NCBI GenBank assembly: GCA_022768825.1 | Contig: JALEJB010000142.1 | Location: forward strand, 1 to 33,950 | Direction: 5' to 3' | Length of the DNA: 33,950 nt | Origin: Lachnospiraceae bacterium | GTDB taxonomy: Bacteria; Bacillota; Clostridia; Lachnospirales; Lachnospiraceae | Shown here: positions 33,782-33,950 of the stretch, piece after piece | How positions within the stretch are numbered: the first letter of the stretch is position 1 | How the letters are laid out: the number at the start of each line of letters is the position of its first letter | Translations under genes and position numbers: made by a program | The notes under the pieces: generated by a model | What the model was told of the DNA's origin: nothing | What the model saw: only the letters and a program-made list of their open reading frames with translations | The model's database searches: none

Positions 33782-33950
33782 TTATCGAAAATCCGTGTTG
33801 GGTGTCAGTCCTTCCTGTGCCATCACCGTCTTCATTGTCGCGATATCCGATGCGATATCAAAGGCGGTATTTTCAAAAAGGCTGTCAAACAAATTTTCAA
33901 ATGCTTCATTGATCGTATCCAGTGTGGCTTCGATCTCTTTTTTGGTATTT
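33782..33950 (-). CDS. xpaC: XpaC-type (5-bromo-4-chloroindolyl phosphate hydrolysis) protein, C-terminal fragment
   Basis: Only the last 55 residues are in the window; the gene runs off the right edge and ends at TAA (33782-33784 complement). The tail NTKKEIEATLDTINEAFE, then LFDSLFENTAFDIASDIATMK and MAQEGLTP, resembles the C-terminus of XpaC-family proteins: an ETLDTIN helix, then DTA-DI-SDI, then QEGL. That family normally sits directly upstream of telA, and telA is indeed downstream here, beyond three secreted-protein genes. The name is based on this tail plus context. The role of XpaC is poorly defined. Confidence 0.78.
   Translation of the reverse strand, partial: NTKKEIEATLDTINEAFENLFDSLFENTAFDIASDIATMKTVMAQEGLTPNTDFR

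Overview
The window looks like chromosomal DNA from a spore-forming member of the Clostridia, most likely family Lachnospiraceae. It carries spo0A and spoIVB in the classical Firmicute order nusB-xseA-xseB-ispA-dxs-tlyA-nadK-argR-recN-spoIVB-spo0A. It also has a CIRCE-controlled groES-groEL pair, a DUF5688-type protein and an xpaC/telA locus. Base composition looks moderate and even. I see no rRNA, tRNA, CRISPR array, transposase or phage gene. The family assignment is inferred from protein character, not from a search.

Layout. (1) 1-1545, plus strand: the tail of an unrecognised protein, a terminator, and a DUF5688-type gene. (2) 1542-15820, minus strand: asp23, then nusB to spo0A, then glgA. 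This core block combines exonuclease VII, isoprenoid precursor synthesis (dxs, ispA), NAD kinase, arginine control, RecN and sporulation control. A SleB-like hydrolase with a coiled-coil front is inserted between spoIVB and spo0A. (3) 16030-21840, minus strand: a self-contained N-acetylglucosamine operon ptsH-ptsI-nagB-nagA-crr-nagE, running from PEP to fructose-6-phosphate. (4) 22173-25694: two small unknown proteins, purA, degV and a 77-residue orphan with its own promoter and terminator. (5) 25900-27969: groES-groEL with promoter and CIRCE operator. (6) 28074-33950, minus strand: xpaC (partial), three exported proteins of unknown function, telA and a Cof-type HAD phosphatase, ending at a strong terminator.

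The least ordinary items are these. A nested palindrome of about 220 bp (13240-13461) lies between xseB and ispA; its right arm appears to encode the last ten residues and stop codon of xseB. A second palindrome of about 98 bp (15906-16003) follows nagE. Three secreted proteins, two of them paralogous, separate xpaC from telA. The nag-operon HPr keeps His15 but has Lys where the regulatory Ser46 normally sits. A pair of crossing inverted repeats precedes the SleB-like gene. None of these was tested by search or folding; all come from reading the sequence.
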